From contig NZ_JAGGKI010000002.1 in assembly GCF_017873605.1 (NCBI RefSeq), positions 310,001 to 374,000 of the forward strand: a DNA stretch of 64,000 nt. Reading direction: 5' to 3'. The DNA comes from Paenibacillus lactis. Lineage in GTDB: Bacteria; Bacillota; Bacilli; Paenibacillales; Paenibacillaceae. The number at the start of each line of letters is the position of its first letter. Position 1 is the stretch's first letter. Positions 16,675-24,749 of the stretch are shown here, one piece after another. A model generated the notes under the pieces. That model did no database searches. It was not told the DNA's origin and saw nothing but the letters and a program-made list of their open reading frames with translations. The position numbers and the translations under genes are program-made.

Positions 16675-17758
16675 TTATTCGTCTTTCCTTTCGTTTTCCT
16701 CGTCCTGTGGGCCTTCCGGATGCCTTTCCTCAAACGTCGGCCCGTTATTGAGCAGCTTTCGCTTTTGGGCAGCCTCTTCCCGTTTCCGCTGCCCCGATTT
16801 TCGAACCAGCCATAGGATGAGCAGGACGAGGGCCGCGATGACCAAGACGGGAAGCGAGCCGGAAAGGATGACGATCATCCATTGGACGATGATGGTGATC
16901 ACGTCGATGCTGCCCTGAAAGGCTTCGGAGACCCGCTGGCCGAGCGGCGCCTGGGCGGCGGAGGACTTGGGATCATCCTTTTTTTGCGGCGTCTCGTAAA
17001 GCCTGATTTCTACGGTGGAATACGACACGTTTTGGTCAATGTACCGCATCCGGCCCTTCATCTGCTCGATTTCTGATTGAATGCGCTCCAGCTCGTTGGC
17101 AAAAGCAACAAGGTCGGTCGTTTTGGTCGCCTTCTTCATGAAGGCTACGTACTGCTCCTCCATGATTTGCTTGGCCTTGAGCCTGGATTCCAGATCGACA
17201 TATTCCTCGGTCGCGTCCTGCCCCTCGATGCTTCGCTGCAGGTTTTCATGCGCAATGTTCTCCAAACGGTTTAAGAAGGAGGAGAAGCCGTTTGCAGGAA
17301 CCTTCACAATAAACGTGCCGCCTCTTTCGCTGCTGGACTGGGTTTCGCTGAAATTCACGATATAGCCGCCTGAAAGCGTCACGATGTTCCGGACTTCCGA
17401 CTGCGCTTTGCCATAATCCTGAATCTCCATCACGATATTCGCTTTGTACATCAGCTTTTTGTTAAGCCCGTTTGACAGATCCTGCGAATTAATGCCCGCG
17501 CCGGAAGTCTGAGCAGGCGATGGCATATTCGGAAGCTCGGCATCCGCCGAGGCCGGTTCCTCGGCATTGTGACCGCTTTTCACCGACGTTACGTTTTTCG
17601 CCGACGCACCTCCGTCTGTGTTTGAAGTCCGATCCGCCGAGGCTGATTGCGTTTCGGCTTCCGGGGCTTTCGCTTTTGCCTTGAGAACCCGATGAGCAGC
17701 CGCTGACCAGCAACACGATAAGCATCAACGCAGCAATCCATGAACTCCGCTTTCTCAT
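16675..17758 (-). pseudogene. DUF4349 lipoprotein gene interrupted by a frameshift
   Basis: The N-terminal frame starts at 17758 with a lipoprotein signal peptide ending in the lipobox LVSGC (Cys about 21). The rest continues one base out of frame and is open from the AAAA run (TTTT at 17674-17677 on plus) to 16675. Removing one A joins the frames as ...SQGKAKAPEAETQ... and restores a normal product of about 360 residues. The C-terminal part has the DUF4349 core (NKKLMYKANIVMEIQDYGKAQ..), a coiled-coil stretch, a TM helix (about 60-85 residues before the end) and a charged tail. It could be a real inactivation, a sequencing error or slippage. A shortened product could start at GTG 17583 but would lack the signal. 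Confidence 0.75.
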
Positions 17759-17982
17759 CCTTTAACACCCTATATATGGATATTTCCCGTTTTAACTACT
17801 AACGGTTCCATCATATGGAAGGTTGCGGATCCGGCTATAAGAAATTATCAAGGCGAGTCTTACGGCTCGCAATATGCCGCGTTTATCCCCTTAACTCCGC
17901 ATATGCGCTCGGCGATTCGGCTTAGGACACCATCTTAGCCCCACCTGCTCCAATTCCGCTTTTGATGATGTAGTCCATCGCC

Positions 17983-18020
17983 AAAAGCGCCTCCTCCGTC
18001 GCATAACGGAAGAGGCGCCT
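17983..18020 (-). terminator. Terminator of the GGDEF-like regulator gene
   Basis: On the minus strand GCGCCTCTTCCGT pairs with ACGGAGGAGGCGC (one bulge) around a short loop, followed by TTTT. It lies 24 bases after the stop at 18044. Confidence 0.75.
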
Positions 18021-18043
18021 GTTCTCAGAGCAATTCCACAGAG

Positions 18044-19375
18044 CTATTCCAAAAACGTAAATCTGAAAATCTGTCTTGGTCTTCCCCGAGGCACCTTCTC
18101 GATCCCCGAAATTTCGACAAGACCGTGGTCGGTCCACAGCTGCAGCAGCCGATGCGCGCTCCGCACCGTAATATCCAGCAGATGCGCAAGCTCATGGACC
18201 TTGTACTCATACTTGCCGGAGCGGGCCCGCTGGTTCAGCAGCTTGCTCAAATACGCGCTTGTCATCCCCGCATCCTCCGCCCGCTTGATCAAGGCCGGAT
18301 CCGTCACGGATAGCACCTCCTGAACCGGATCGGCCATCTCCAGCGGGCCGATCAGCGTTCCGTCCTCCCGGACGATGAAGCAGGCGTTGCCGCCGACCTC
18401 CTTCGCCTTCCGCATCGCGATGCGGGCATTCGTCCCCGCCATGCTGGCCGATCTGCCAAAGCCCATCCCGATGCTCAGCGAGATCCCGTAGGTCTTGTTC
18501 ACGTCCTTGGCCAGCGGAATGGTCTTATACCCGCCGCTCTCCCGCTCAAAGATCCCCCGTGTCGTAAAAAACAAATATTCATCCCCGCCCAGATGGGTCA
18601 AATACCCATCGAGCGATTCCACATAATCCAGCACCATCCGGTGGATGTCGAGCTTCAGCTTCTGCACCTCGTGCTCATTGCTGCGGCGAAGCGCCTGGGC
18701 TCCGAAATCATCGACATTGATCATGCCGACAACGATTTGCCCTTCCCGGCTTCGGCGGGATGCCGTAGATAACAATGCCCGCTCCAGCGACACCACGATA
18801 TCCTGATCCGAGGGAAGCAGCCATTCATGCGGAATACCAAGGGCGGCCAGCTCCCTGGCGACCGATTCGACGCCGGTAAGCGCAATGGAGCATGCACCCG
18901 ATTCGTACTGGGCTTGGTGGAAGGCGGTTATGTGCTGCTTAGGGGCATATGCCGGCCCATCGTATACGACGGCCCGTACCGAAGGGATGCGTAAATCCTT
19001 CAGCGTGCGCACAACCATCGTTTCCGTCAGCGTATCCACGGATACTCCGCCCGCAAGCTCCCCTTTCTGGCTGGCTGAGAACAACGCTTTATACAAGCCG
19101 GCATCGGTGACCGGCACATAATGAACGGGGATCGCCAAGCGCCCGCTCTCCTTTACCTTCCGCTGCGACAACGGATCGGAGAGGAACAATACCTCCACCT
19201 CATCACTGATTCGCTGAGCCAAGGCAGGCGCTTCATCTTCTTCCTGAAATACCAGCGGCATCGGGTCGAAGGACGGAAAAGTGTCCATGATCTTCATGAT
19301 TTTATCGACAATGGTCTGCGTCCCAATAATCCCGATGCGAATTTGCTGAACCTGCAGCCGGCTGCTCTCACTCAC
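18044..19375 (-). CDS. One-component regulator with GGDEF-like core and C-terminal winged helix
   Basis: The 443-residue cytoplasmic protein has three regions. Residues about 10-200 form an alpha/beta sensor region (IRIGIIGTQTIVDKIMKI...). It resembles PrpR-N-like ligand domains only in general character. Residues about 212-350 look like a nucleotidyl-cyclase fold: VVGMINVDDFG, then HLGGDEYLFF (GGDEY at 263-267), then ISLSIGMGFGRSASMAGTNARIAMRKAKEVGGN. Residues about 375-440 form a winged helix (YEYKVHELAHLLDITVRSAHRLLQLWTDHGLVEISG). Start is GTG at 19375 with GGAG upstream. GGDEY is close to the active-site motif of diguanylate cyclases, but the fold may here bind a nucleotide as a signal. 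Targets are unknown; it is monocistronic. Confidence 0.7.
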   Translation of the reverse strand: MSESSRLQVQQIRIGIIGTQTIVDKIMKIMDTFPSFDPMPLVFQEEDEAPALAQRISDEVEVLFLSDPLSQRKVKESGRLAIPVHYVPVTDAGLYKALFSASQKGELAGGVSVDTLTETMVVRTLKDLRIPSVRAVVYDGPAYAPKQHITAFHQAQYESGACSIALTGVESVARELAALGIPHEWLLPSDQDIVVSLERALLSTASRRSREGQIVVGMINVDDFGAQALRRSNEHEVQKLKLDIHRMVLDYVESLDGYLTHLGGDEYLFFTTRGIFERESGGYKTIPLAKDVNKTYGISLSIGMGFGRSASMAGTNARIAMRKAKEVGGNACFIVREDGTLIGPLEMADPVQEVLSVTDPALIKRAEDAGMTSAYLSKLLNQRARSGKYEYKVHELAHLLDITVRSAHRLLQLWTDHGLVEISGIEKVPRGRPRQIFRFTFLE

Positions 19376-19587
19376 GATCCTTCACTCCCGTTGTTTTCGG
19401 TTTGCACCGGCGATTCGAGTTAATCAAGCCGGCATGGTTACCTAAATCATACCTGCTATCGAAAATTTGGCAAGTTATGAAGCCAAAGTGAATCCATCTC
19501 CCAGCATGATGGGATCGAACGAAGCTTTGTACATGGAGTACAAAAAGTAGCACTCCGCACTTCGTGATTTCAAGCAAATGAACAAAA
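19376..19587. other. Intergenic stretch without recognised gene
   Basis: Between the regulator start and the kinase terminator no open frame with a ribosome site or protein-like composition was found. It must hold the promoter of the regulator gene, but no confident -35/-10 pair is visible. Confidence 0.4.
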
Positions 19588-19643
19588 AAACGCTGACCCC
19601 CATCCCGGCCGATTCGGACCGAAAGATGAAGCGGTCAGCGTTT
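19588..19643 (-). terminator. Terminator of the sensor kinase gene
   Basis: AAACGCTGACC (19588-19598) and GGTCAGCGTTT (19633-19643) form a perfect 11-bp stem with a 34-nt loop. On the minus strand it ends in seven Ts followed by GTTC. Confidence 0.75.
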
Positions 19644-19717
19644 GCTCGTTCATACCTAAGAGATACACAAACAATCGTCGTTACCGTCCCCAAGGCGCCC
19701 CGGGATCTCCCAAAAGT

Positions 19718-21355
19718 CTACATATCCTGAATCGGCAGTCCGATTTCGACCGATGTTCCTTTTCCCGCTTCGCTTCGAATGGTCATCGTCCCGTCATGGG
19801 TTTCAAGAATCCGGTGAACGATCATCATCCCGAGGCCGTTCCCTTCGGGCTTCGTTGTATGAAACGGCTCCACGATCCGGGAAAGCACATCCTCCGTCAT
19901 GCCGGTGCCGTTATCGGTAAAGGTAATCCGCTGATACCCTTCCCATACATCCAAACGAACATGAATATGGCCGCCGTAAGGCAGTGCCTCCATCGCATTT
20001 TTCAAAATATTCAGGAACACCTGCTTGATCTGATTCCGGTCGCAGCGGATGGTGGCGCTCTGCTCAAGGGTGCGGGTTATTTCAATGTCATTCAATTCGG
20101 TCTGAATTTCGAACAGCTGGAGCACTTCCTCCAAAATTCCGCCGCAATCCTCAAGCTTGAACACCGTCGCCTGGGGCTTACCCAGTATCATAAATTCCCC
20201 CACGATGAGGTTGGCCCGTTCCAGCTCGGACATCATCAAATCATAATGGCGCAGGTTATTGTCCCGATGTGCCAGCTGCAGCAGCCCTTTGACCGTTGTT
20301 AGCGGATTGCGGACTTCATGGGCAATGCTCACGGCCACCTGTCCGGCAAAGACCAGCTTCTCCGTATTGCGAAGCACTTCCTCCGTTCGCTTCATCTCCG
20401 TAATGTCCCGCAGGGTGCCGATCACGCGGATGAGATTGCCCTCCCGGTCGTAGACCGGCTGCACATCCAGCATATAGTGATGAATATCCCCGCCAAGCTC
20501 CATGGTCAGCTCGGCGCCGATGCAGGATTTCCCCTTGTGAATGACCTGCTCATAATACCGGCTGATCGGAGGAATCTCAAATATCGGCCGGCTCACATAG
20601 TTCGAACGGTCGCCATCATCCGGACAGAGCAGCCTTAAGCTGCAATCGTTCATCTTCAGAATCCGCCCGCTGTCGTCGGTAATGATGACGCCGTGGTACT
20701 TTGTATCCATGAGCACCTGATTCAGAGTCTGAAGCTGGGTGTTCTGCTTCCGGGTAAACATTTCGCGCTCGAGCGAATCCGCCATTGTGCAGAGCAACGC
20801 AAGCAGGTGAGGATGCTCGTGCTCGATATCGGTCATGAGGGAGAGCGTGCCTAGAATCCTTGAGCCGTCTTCGCCGCGGAAAGGAGCGGAATAACAGGCC
20901 ATCCGCTGGAGAATGTGATGATAATGATCCTCTCCGACTAACCGGAACGGGCGCTTGTGCTGAAGGCACAGATGCACCGAGCTCGGGCCGTTATGTTCGT
21001 TATACCCGAGCCCTTCTCCGATTCCCAATTCTCTCACCGTTTCAATAATGGCAGGATCCCCTGCAAGATCAAGCACGTACCCGTCATCATCCGTTAGCGT
21101 AATGGTGACCGGATTGCCTGAGCCGGAGGAGAGAAATTTCCGAACGAACATTTGCGTGACTTCGATATATTCCTTATATTTTTCACGCCTTGCGGCCAAT
21201 GTCTCGGGATCCAATCGATCAGGATGAGATGGAAGAAACGCCGGATTCATCCCTTTATCTTTGCACTGCTGTTTAGCATCCTGTATAATCTCCCGATCTG
21301 TGATTTCACCGTATTGATTCTCCACAAGCGTGTACCCCTTTATATTACGTTTCAT
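19718..21355 (-). CDS. Soluble sensor histidine kinase (GAF-PAS-HisKA-HATPase), sporulation-kinase-like
   Basis: The 545-residue kinase has no TM segment. A GAF-like domain of the kind found in AcoR-type activators lies at about 70-200 (ITLTDDDGYVLDLAG.., SSVHLCLQHKRPFRLVGEDHYH). A PAS domain follows at about 215-330 (GVIITDDSGRILKMND, RVIGTLRDITEMKRTEE). The HisKA box is VAVSIAHEVRNPLTTVKGLLQ (His about 352), and the ATPase domain has NQIKQVFLNILKNAMEA, DNGTGM and EGNGLGMMIVHRI. This layout matches kinases feeding the Spo0F/Spo0A phosphorelay in spore formers. No cognate response-regulator gene is adjacent, which supports an orphan phosphorelay kinase. The start at 21355 has only a weak ribosome site. 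Confidence 0.85.
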   Translation of the reverse strand: MKRNIKGYTLVENQYGEITDREIIQDAKQQCKDKGMNPAFLPSHPDRLDPETLAARREKYKEYIEVTQMFVRKFLSSGSGNPVTITLTDDDGYVLDLAGDPAIIETVRELGIGEGLGYNEHNGPSSVHLCLQHKRPFRLVGEDHYHHILQRMACYSAPFRGEDGSRILGTLSLMTDIEHEHPHLLALLCTMADSLEREMFTRKQNTQLQTLNQVLMDTKYHGVIITDDSGRILKMNDCSLRLLCPDDGDRSNYVSRPIFEIPPISRYYEQVIHKGKSCIGAELTMELGGDIHHYMLDVQPVYDREGNLIRVIGTLRDITEMKRTEEVLRNTEKLVFAGQVAVSIAHEVRNPLTTVKGLLQLAHRDNNLRHYDLMMSELERANLIVGEFMILGKPQATVFKLEDCGGILEEVLQLFEIQTELNDIEITRTLEQSATIRCDRNQIKQVFLNILKNAMEALPYGGHIHVRLDVWEGYQRITFTDNGTGMTEDVLSRIVEPFHTTKPEGNGLGMMIVHRILETHDGTMTIRSEAGKGTSVEIGLPIQDM

Positions 21356-21542
21356 CTATTTAAGCATAGCTCTTTAATACAATCAGAGGGCTCAACACAA
21401 GACCCTGCGGCCTGCCCTCTGCCTAATATATCTAACATTATCATACCATAACGGCTTGTCTCCGCCCTTGGCTTTTTTTGGCCGTTTGGATTCGATCACC
21501 ATGATCCGGATGTCGGATAAGGAACTAAGATATAAGTTCATG

Positions 21543-21574
21543 AAAAAAAGCGGCGCAGGATTAACCTGCACCGC
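21543..21574 (-). terminator. Terminator of the aspartase gene
   Basis: GCGGCGCAGG (21550-21559) pairs with CCTGCACCGC (21565-21574), one mismatch. On the minus strand it is followed by seven Ts. Its sequence is nearly the same as the hairpin at 2710-2739. Confidence 0.8.
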
Positions 21575-21665
21575 CATGCTATTCAAGCCGTAATTCGTTT
21601 ACGGTAAGCTTGGATCTACCGTATTGCCATTTACCTGTAACCGAAGCATTCTGCCTTCTTGGAGC

Positions 21666-23087
21666 CTACTGGTTCAGCAGAAACTCCTCGCCTGCGATTC
21701 CCGGGGAGGTCATGTGATACGGATCCAAAATAACCTCGACCTGCTCCTCCGTCAACAGACCCTGCTCCAGAATGATCTCCCGGATGCTCTGGCCCGTCTT
21801 CTGTGCTTCCTTCACCAAGCGGGACGCCACATCATAACCCAAATGCGGATTCAATGCGGTAATGATGCCGTAGCTGGTATCAACGAAGTGCTTGCAGCGT
21901 TCCTTATTGGCCTGCAGGTCAACCACCAGGTTCTTGTAGAACACGTCCATTCCGTTTCTCAAAATTTTAAGGGAATGCATCAAATTGTTCGCCGCTACCG
22001 GAACCATGACATTAAGCTCGAACTGTCCCGCTTCGCAAGCCAGACTGATCGTATGGTCGTTTCCGATCACCTGGAAGGCGATCTGGTTCATTACTTCGGC
22101 CATCACCGGATTAACCTTACCTGGCATAATGGAAGAGCCCGGCTGTCTTGCCGGCACGTTCAGCTCATTCAACCCGGCTTTCGGCCCTGAAGCCATTAAG
22201 CGGATGTCGTTGCACATTTTCGAAATATTCACGGCGCATACCTTCAAGGCAGCCGAGAGCTCCATATAAGCATCGGTATTCTGGGTAGCATCGACGAGGT
22301 CCTCGGCCTGCTTCAAGGTGAATCCCGTCTGTTCAACCAGATGCTTCACCACGCTGTCCATATAAGCCGGCGTTGCATTCAGTCCTGTTCCAACCGCTGT
22401 CGCCCCCATGTTCACGACGAGCAGCCCTTGCGCAGCCCGATCAATCCGGGCGATATCCCGGCTGAGCACGTTGGCGTACGCCCCGAACTCCTGCCCCATC
22501 CGAATCGGAACCGCATCCTGCAGATGCGTGCGTCCCATCTTGATCACATCATCGAACTCCCGGGCCTTCGCCCGAATACCATCCACCAGCGTCCGGAATA
22601 CCGCGAGCAGCTCCTGCGCCAGGCGGTAAGAGGCAATGCGGATTGCGGTCGGAATGGCATCGTTCGTGGACTGCGACATATTGACATGATTGTTAGGATT
22701 GCAGTAAAAGTATTCCGCCTTCTGCTTCCCTAGAAGCTCCAGTGCACGATTCGCCAAAACCTCATTCATATTCATATTAATCGAGGTGCCTGCTCCGCCT
22801 TGAATCGAATCCACGATGAATTCCGAACGGAGATTGCCTGCGATAATTTCATCTGCTGCTTCAACAATGGCTTGGCCGATTTTCTTCGGCAGAAACCCGA
22901 GCTCCATATTGGCCAGGGCTGCCGCCTTCTTCACTTCCCCTAGCGCAGAGATCAGCTCTGCGTGGATCGGCACGCCGCTTATCGGAAAGTTCTCAACCGC
23001 TCTGACGGTATTAATGCCGTAATAAGCTTCAGCCGGAAGCTGTTTTTCCCCCAGAAAATCTTTTTCAACCCGAAATTGCATACCCAT
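21666..23087 (-). CDS. aspA: Aspartate ammonia-lyase
   Basis: The 473-residue member of the fumarase/aspartase superfamily interconverts L-aspartate with fumarate and ammonia. Conserved regions: YYGINTVRAVENFPISG near the start, GGAGTSINMNMNEVLANRA, NPNNHVNMSQSTNDAIPTA, KMGRTHLQDAVPI, and the mobile signature loop GSSIMPGKVNP (Ser is the catalytic base in aspartases). The fit to AspA rather than FumC is based on FLGEKQLPAEAYYGI and overall length. Several starts are possible (TTG 23093, ATG 23087, ATG 23081). GGTGA lies about 6 nt before 23087, so that one is chosen. Monocistronic, cytoplasmic. Confidence 0.92.
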   Translation of the reverse strand: MGMQFRVEKDFLGEKQLPAEAYYGINTVRAVENFPISGVPIHAELISALGEVKKAAALANMELGFLPKKIGQAIVEAADEIIAGNLRSEFIVDSIQGGAGTSINMNMNEVLANRALELLGKQKAEYFYCNPNNHVNMSQSTNDAIPTAIRIASYRLAQELLAVFRTLVDGIRAKAREFDDVIKMGRTHLQDAVPIRMGQEFGAYANVLSRDIARIDRAAQGLLVVNMGATAVGTGLNATPAYMDSVVKHLVEQTGFTLKQAEDLVDATQNTDAYMELSAALKVCAVNISKMCNDIRLMASGPKAGLNELNVPARQPGSSIMPGKVNPVMAEVMNQIAFQVIGNDHTISLACEAGQFELNVMVPVAANNLMHSLKILRNGMDVFYKNLVVDLQANKERCKHFVDTSYGIITALNPHLGYDVASRLVKEAQKTGQSIREIILEQGLLTEEQVEVILDPYHMTSPGIAGEEFLLNQ

Positions 23088-23327
23088 GGACAATCACCAT
23101 CGCCTTTTCTTTTTTTGTAAATGCAGGGAACCTGCTATCATCCATCATGCCCGGATATATATAGAATTCTGCTTGAAACGGGAAAATCCTCTAACTCCCC
23201 CTCTATAGTTTACGTCCGATGTCAGGGAAGATTGATCATTTTGTGCGGATGTGCAAGCAATCGCCGGTCTGAAGGCAGGCCTTTAGGGAGATGGAATGAC
23301 GCTCCATCGGCATTGGTTCAACAGAAG

Positions 23328-23789
23328 CTATTCATGGTGCTCCCGGCTGATTCCATCGGATGCTTCCTTCAATCGGTGCAGCACATCCTCCCAATGCGCC
23401 TTCATCTGCTCCCTGGCGTACAGATCCTTCAACTTCTCCTGATGGAAGCTGATGGTCGTTCCCCCCTGCTTGGTTGGCAGAAGGCGGATCTGCAGGGTCG
23501 AGGGGACGCTCCAGCCGGCCCGCTGCCATGACATCCGAAGCTGGTGCATAGGCTTGACGACGCGCAGCTCCCCATGATTTCCCTCCCGTGTCGCAAAAGC
23601 CGTTCCCCGAGCAAGCTCCAGCGTCTCGACCTCTCCCAGCCATAGGGACAATCCCTCGGGTGAAATCAGCAATCGCCATGCCTCCTCCTGCGTGATCGGC
23701 AACGTTCTGCGGACCCCGACCTGAAATCCCGCAGCTGCGGTCAAGCCGACCGGCTTTTGCTCGGAGCGTGTAATTTGAGACTCTTTCAT
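23328..23789 (-). CDS. SRPBCC/AHSA1-domain protein
   Basis: The 153-residue protein starts at 23789, which has AAGGAGG 9 nt upstream. The domain reads VRRTLPITQEEAWRLLISPEGLSLWLG at the N-terminus and TISFHQEKLKDLYAREQMKAHWEDVLHRLKEA at the C-terminus. These are the typical start and last helix of the helix-grip fold in the activator-of-Hsp90-ATPase-like family. Such proteins bind hydrophobic ligands or are stress associated; the ligand is unknown. It is transcribed after the TetR gene with its own upstream operator, so it is likely repressed by that regulator. Confidence 0.8.
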   Translation of the reverse strand: MKESQITRSEQKPVGLTAAAGFQVGVRRTLPITQEEAWRLLISPEGLSLWLGEVETLELARGTAFATREGNHGELRVVKPMHQLRMSWQRAGWSVPSTLQIRLLPTKQGGTTISFHQEKLKDLYAREQMKAHWEDVLHRLKEASDGISREHHE

Positions 23790-23833
23790 AAACAGATCCC
23801 TCCTTTTTTCATACCTGCCTTTGATCACAATCA

Positions 23834-23852
23834 ATAGTTAGTGCTAACTATC
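23834..23852. promoter_or_regulatory. TetR-type operator before the SRPBCC gene
   Basis: ATAGTTAG (23834-23841) and CTAACTAT (23844-23851) are perfect inverted arms around TG. The 16-mer GTTAGTGCTAACTATC (23837-23852) matches the one at 24543-24558 in 15 of 16 positions. A TTTACA box lies just upstream on the minus strand, so the site would cover the promoter. Confidence 0.7.
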
Positions 23853-23930
23853 TATTCTTGTAAAAAAAACGTCGTTCTGACGAGTTTTTTCCTGTACCGT
23901 GGCGAAAATTTGGGGGCACGAGGCTGGCTC

Positions 23931-24518
23931 TCACGGCCTCATGGCCCTTGCGAACAGCGAGATCCCGTTCTCCAGAAGCCCCGGCATACTCCCGTCGGTA
24001 ATCGGCTCCGCTTCGAACAAGCTGCTCATGAACGCCCCGTAATTCATCCACATGAACGACAACGCCGCCGCTTCCGAATCGGTACTTGCTGCCTTTCCCT
24101 CGCGCTGCATCTGATCGAAATACTCCGTCAGCATCTCCTTAAGCAGCCTCGGATGCCGTTGGGCCTGGTCCCTAAGCGGCTTCAGCTCTGGCTCCTGCAG
24201 CACGATGCGGATCATCTTCCGGTTGCGGTTCATGCTCTCTTGGTATCGCCGGCTGATGAGCAGCAGGTCGCTCTCCAAATCCGAGACCAGCTCTTCGTCA
24301 AACACACGCTTCATTTCCCCGGCGTAATAAAAGCGCTCGATTGCTGTCTCCAGCAGATTCTGCTTGCTTCCGAAGTTGCGGAACAGCGTCATTTCGCTAA
24401 CCTCCGCGGCTGATGCGATTTCCTTGGTCGATACTCCCTTGTATCCCTTCAAGGCCATCAGATCGATTGCCGTCAGCAGCAGTCTGTCTTTGTTGCTCAT
24501 CGTTTCCCTAAGCTTCAC
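23931..24518 (-). CDS. TetR/AcrR-family transcriptional repressor
   Basis: The 195-residue protein has an N-terminal helix-turn-helix domain: RLLLTAIDLMALKGYKGVSTKEIASAAEVSEMTLFRNFGSKQNLL (about 12-56), the standard TetR_N pattern. The rest is a helical ligand-binding and dimerisation domain (LKEMLTEYFDQMQREGK..). Start is GTG at 24518 with GGGAGGGAG about 7 nt upstream. A later ATG (24500) has a weaker site. Near-identical operators upstream of this gene and of the SRPBCC gene point to autoregulation and control of that neighbour. The inducer is unknown. Confidence 0.85.
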   Translation of the reverse strand: MKLRETMSNKDRLLLTAIDLMALKGYKGVSTKEIASAAEVSEMTLFRNFGSKQNLLETAIERFYYAGEMKRVFDEELVSDLESDLLLISRRYQESMNRNRKMIRIVLQEPELKPLRDQAQRHPRLLKEMLTEYFDQMQREGKAASTDSEAAALSFMWMNYGAFMSSLFEAEPITDGSMPGLLENGISLFARAMRP

Positions 24519-24542
24519 CTATGCTCCCTCCCCATTTCGTTT

Positions 24543-24558
24543 GTTAGTGCTCACTATC
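24543..24558. promoter_or_regulatory. TetR-type operator before its own gene
   Basis: GTTAGTGCTCACTATC lies just downstream of the -10 box at 24573-24578, roughly +8 to +23 of the transcript, where a bound repressor would block transcription. It is 15/16 identical to the site at 23837-23852. Confidence 0.7.
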
Positions 24559-24572
24559 GCCCTTTTTGTATG

Positions 24573-24601
24573 ATTGTAGCCCCTTGCACTTTTGTTGTCA
24601 A
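24573..24601 (-). promoter_or_regulatory. Consensus sigma-A promoter of the TetR gene
   Basis: On the minus strand TTGACA (24596-24601) and TACAAT (24573-24578) are separated by exactly 17 bp. This is one of the clearest promoters in the window. Confidence 0.8.
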
Positions 24602-24613
24602 TAGAAGGTAATC

Positions 24614-24645
24614 GGGCGTGAGGCTCTGCTTTAACCCACGCGCCC
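24614..24645 (-). terminator. Possible terminator after the kinase gene at 24750
   Basis: GGGCGTG pairs imperfectly with CACGCGCCC (one bulge) around a 16-nt loop. There is no good U-run on the minus strand, so it is weak. It lies between the kinase stop and the TetR promoter. Confidence 0.3.
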
Positions 24646-24749
24646 TCAATCTTTGCTCAAGCCAGAATGCATGCAGGCTTTAGCGGCTCCCCGTTGCTTC
24701 GCAAGGGCCGTTCGTGTCAGCAGCCCGTCCAGCCCGTCCCTTAACAGCT

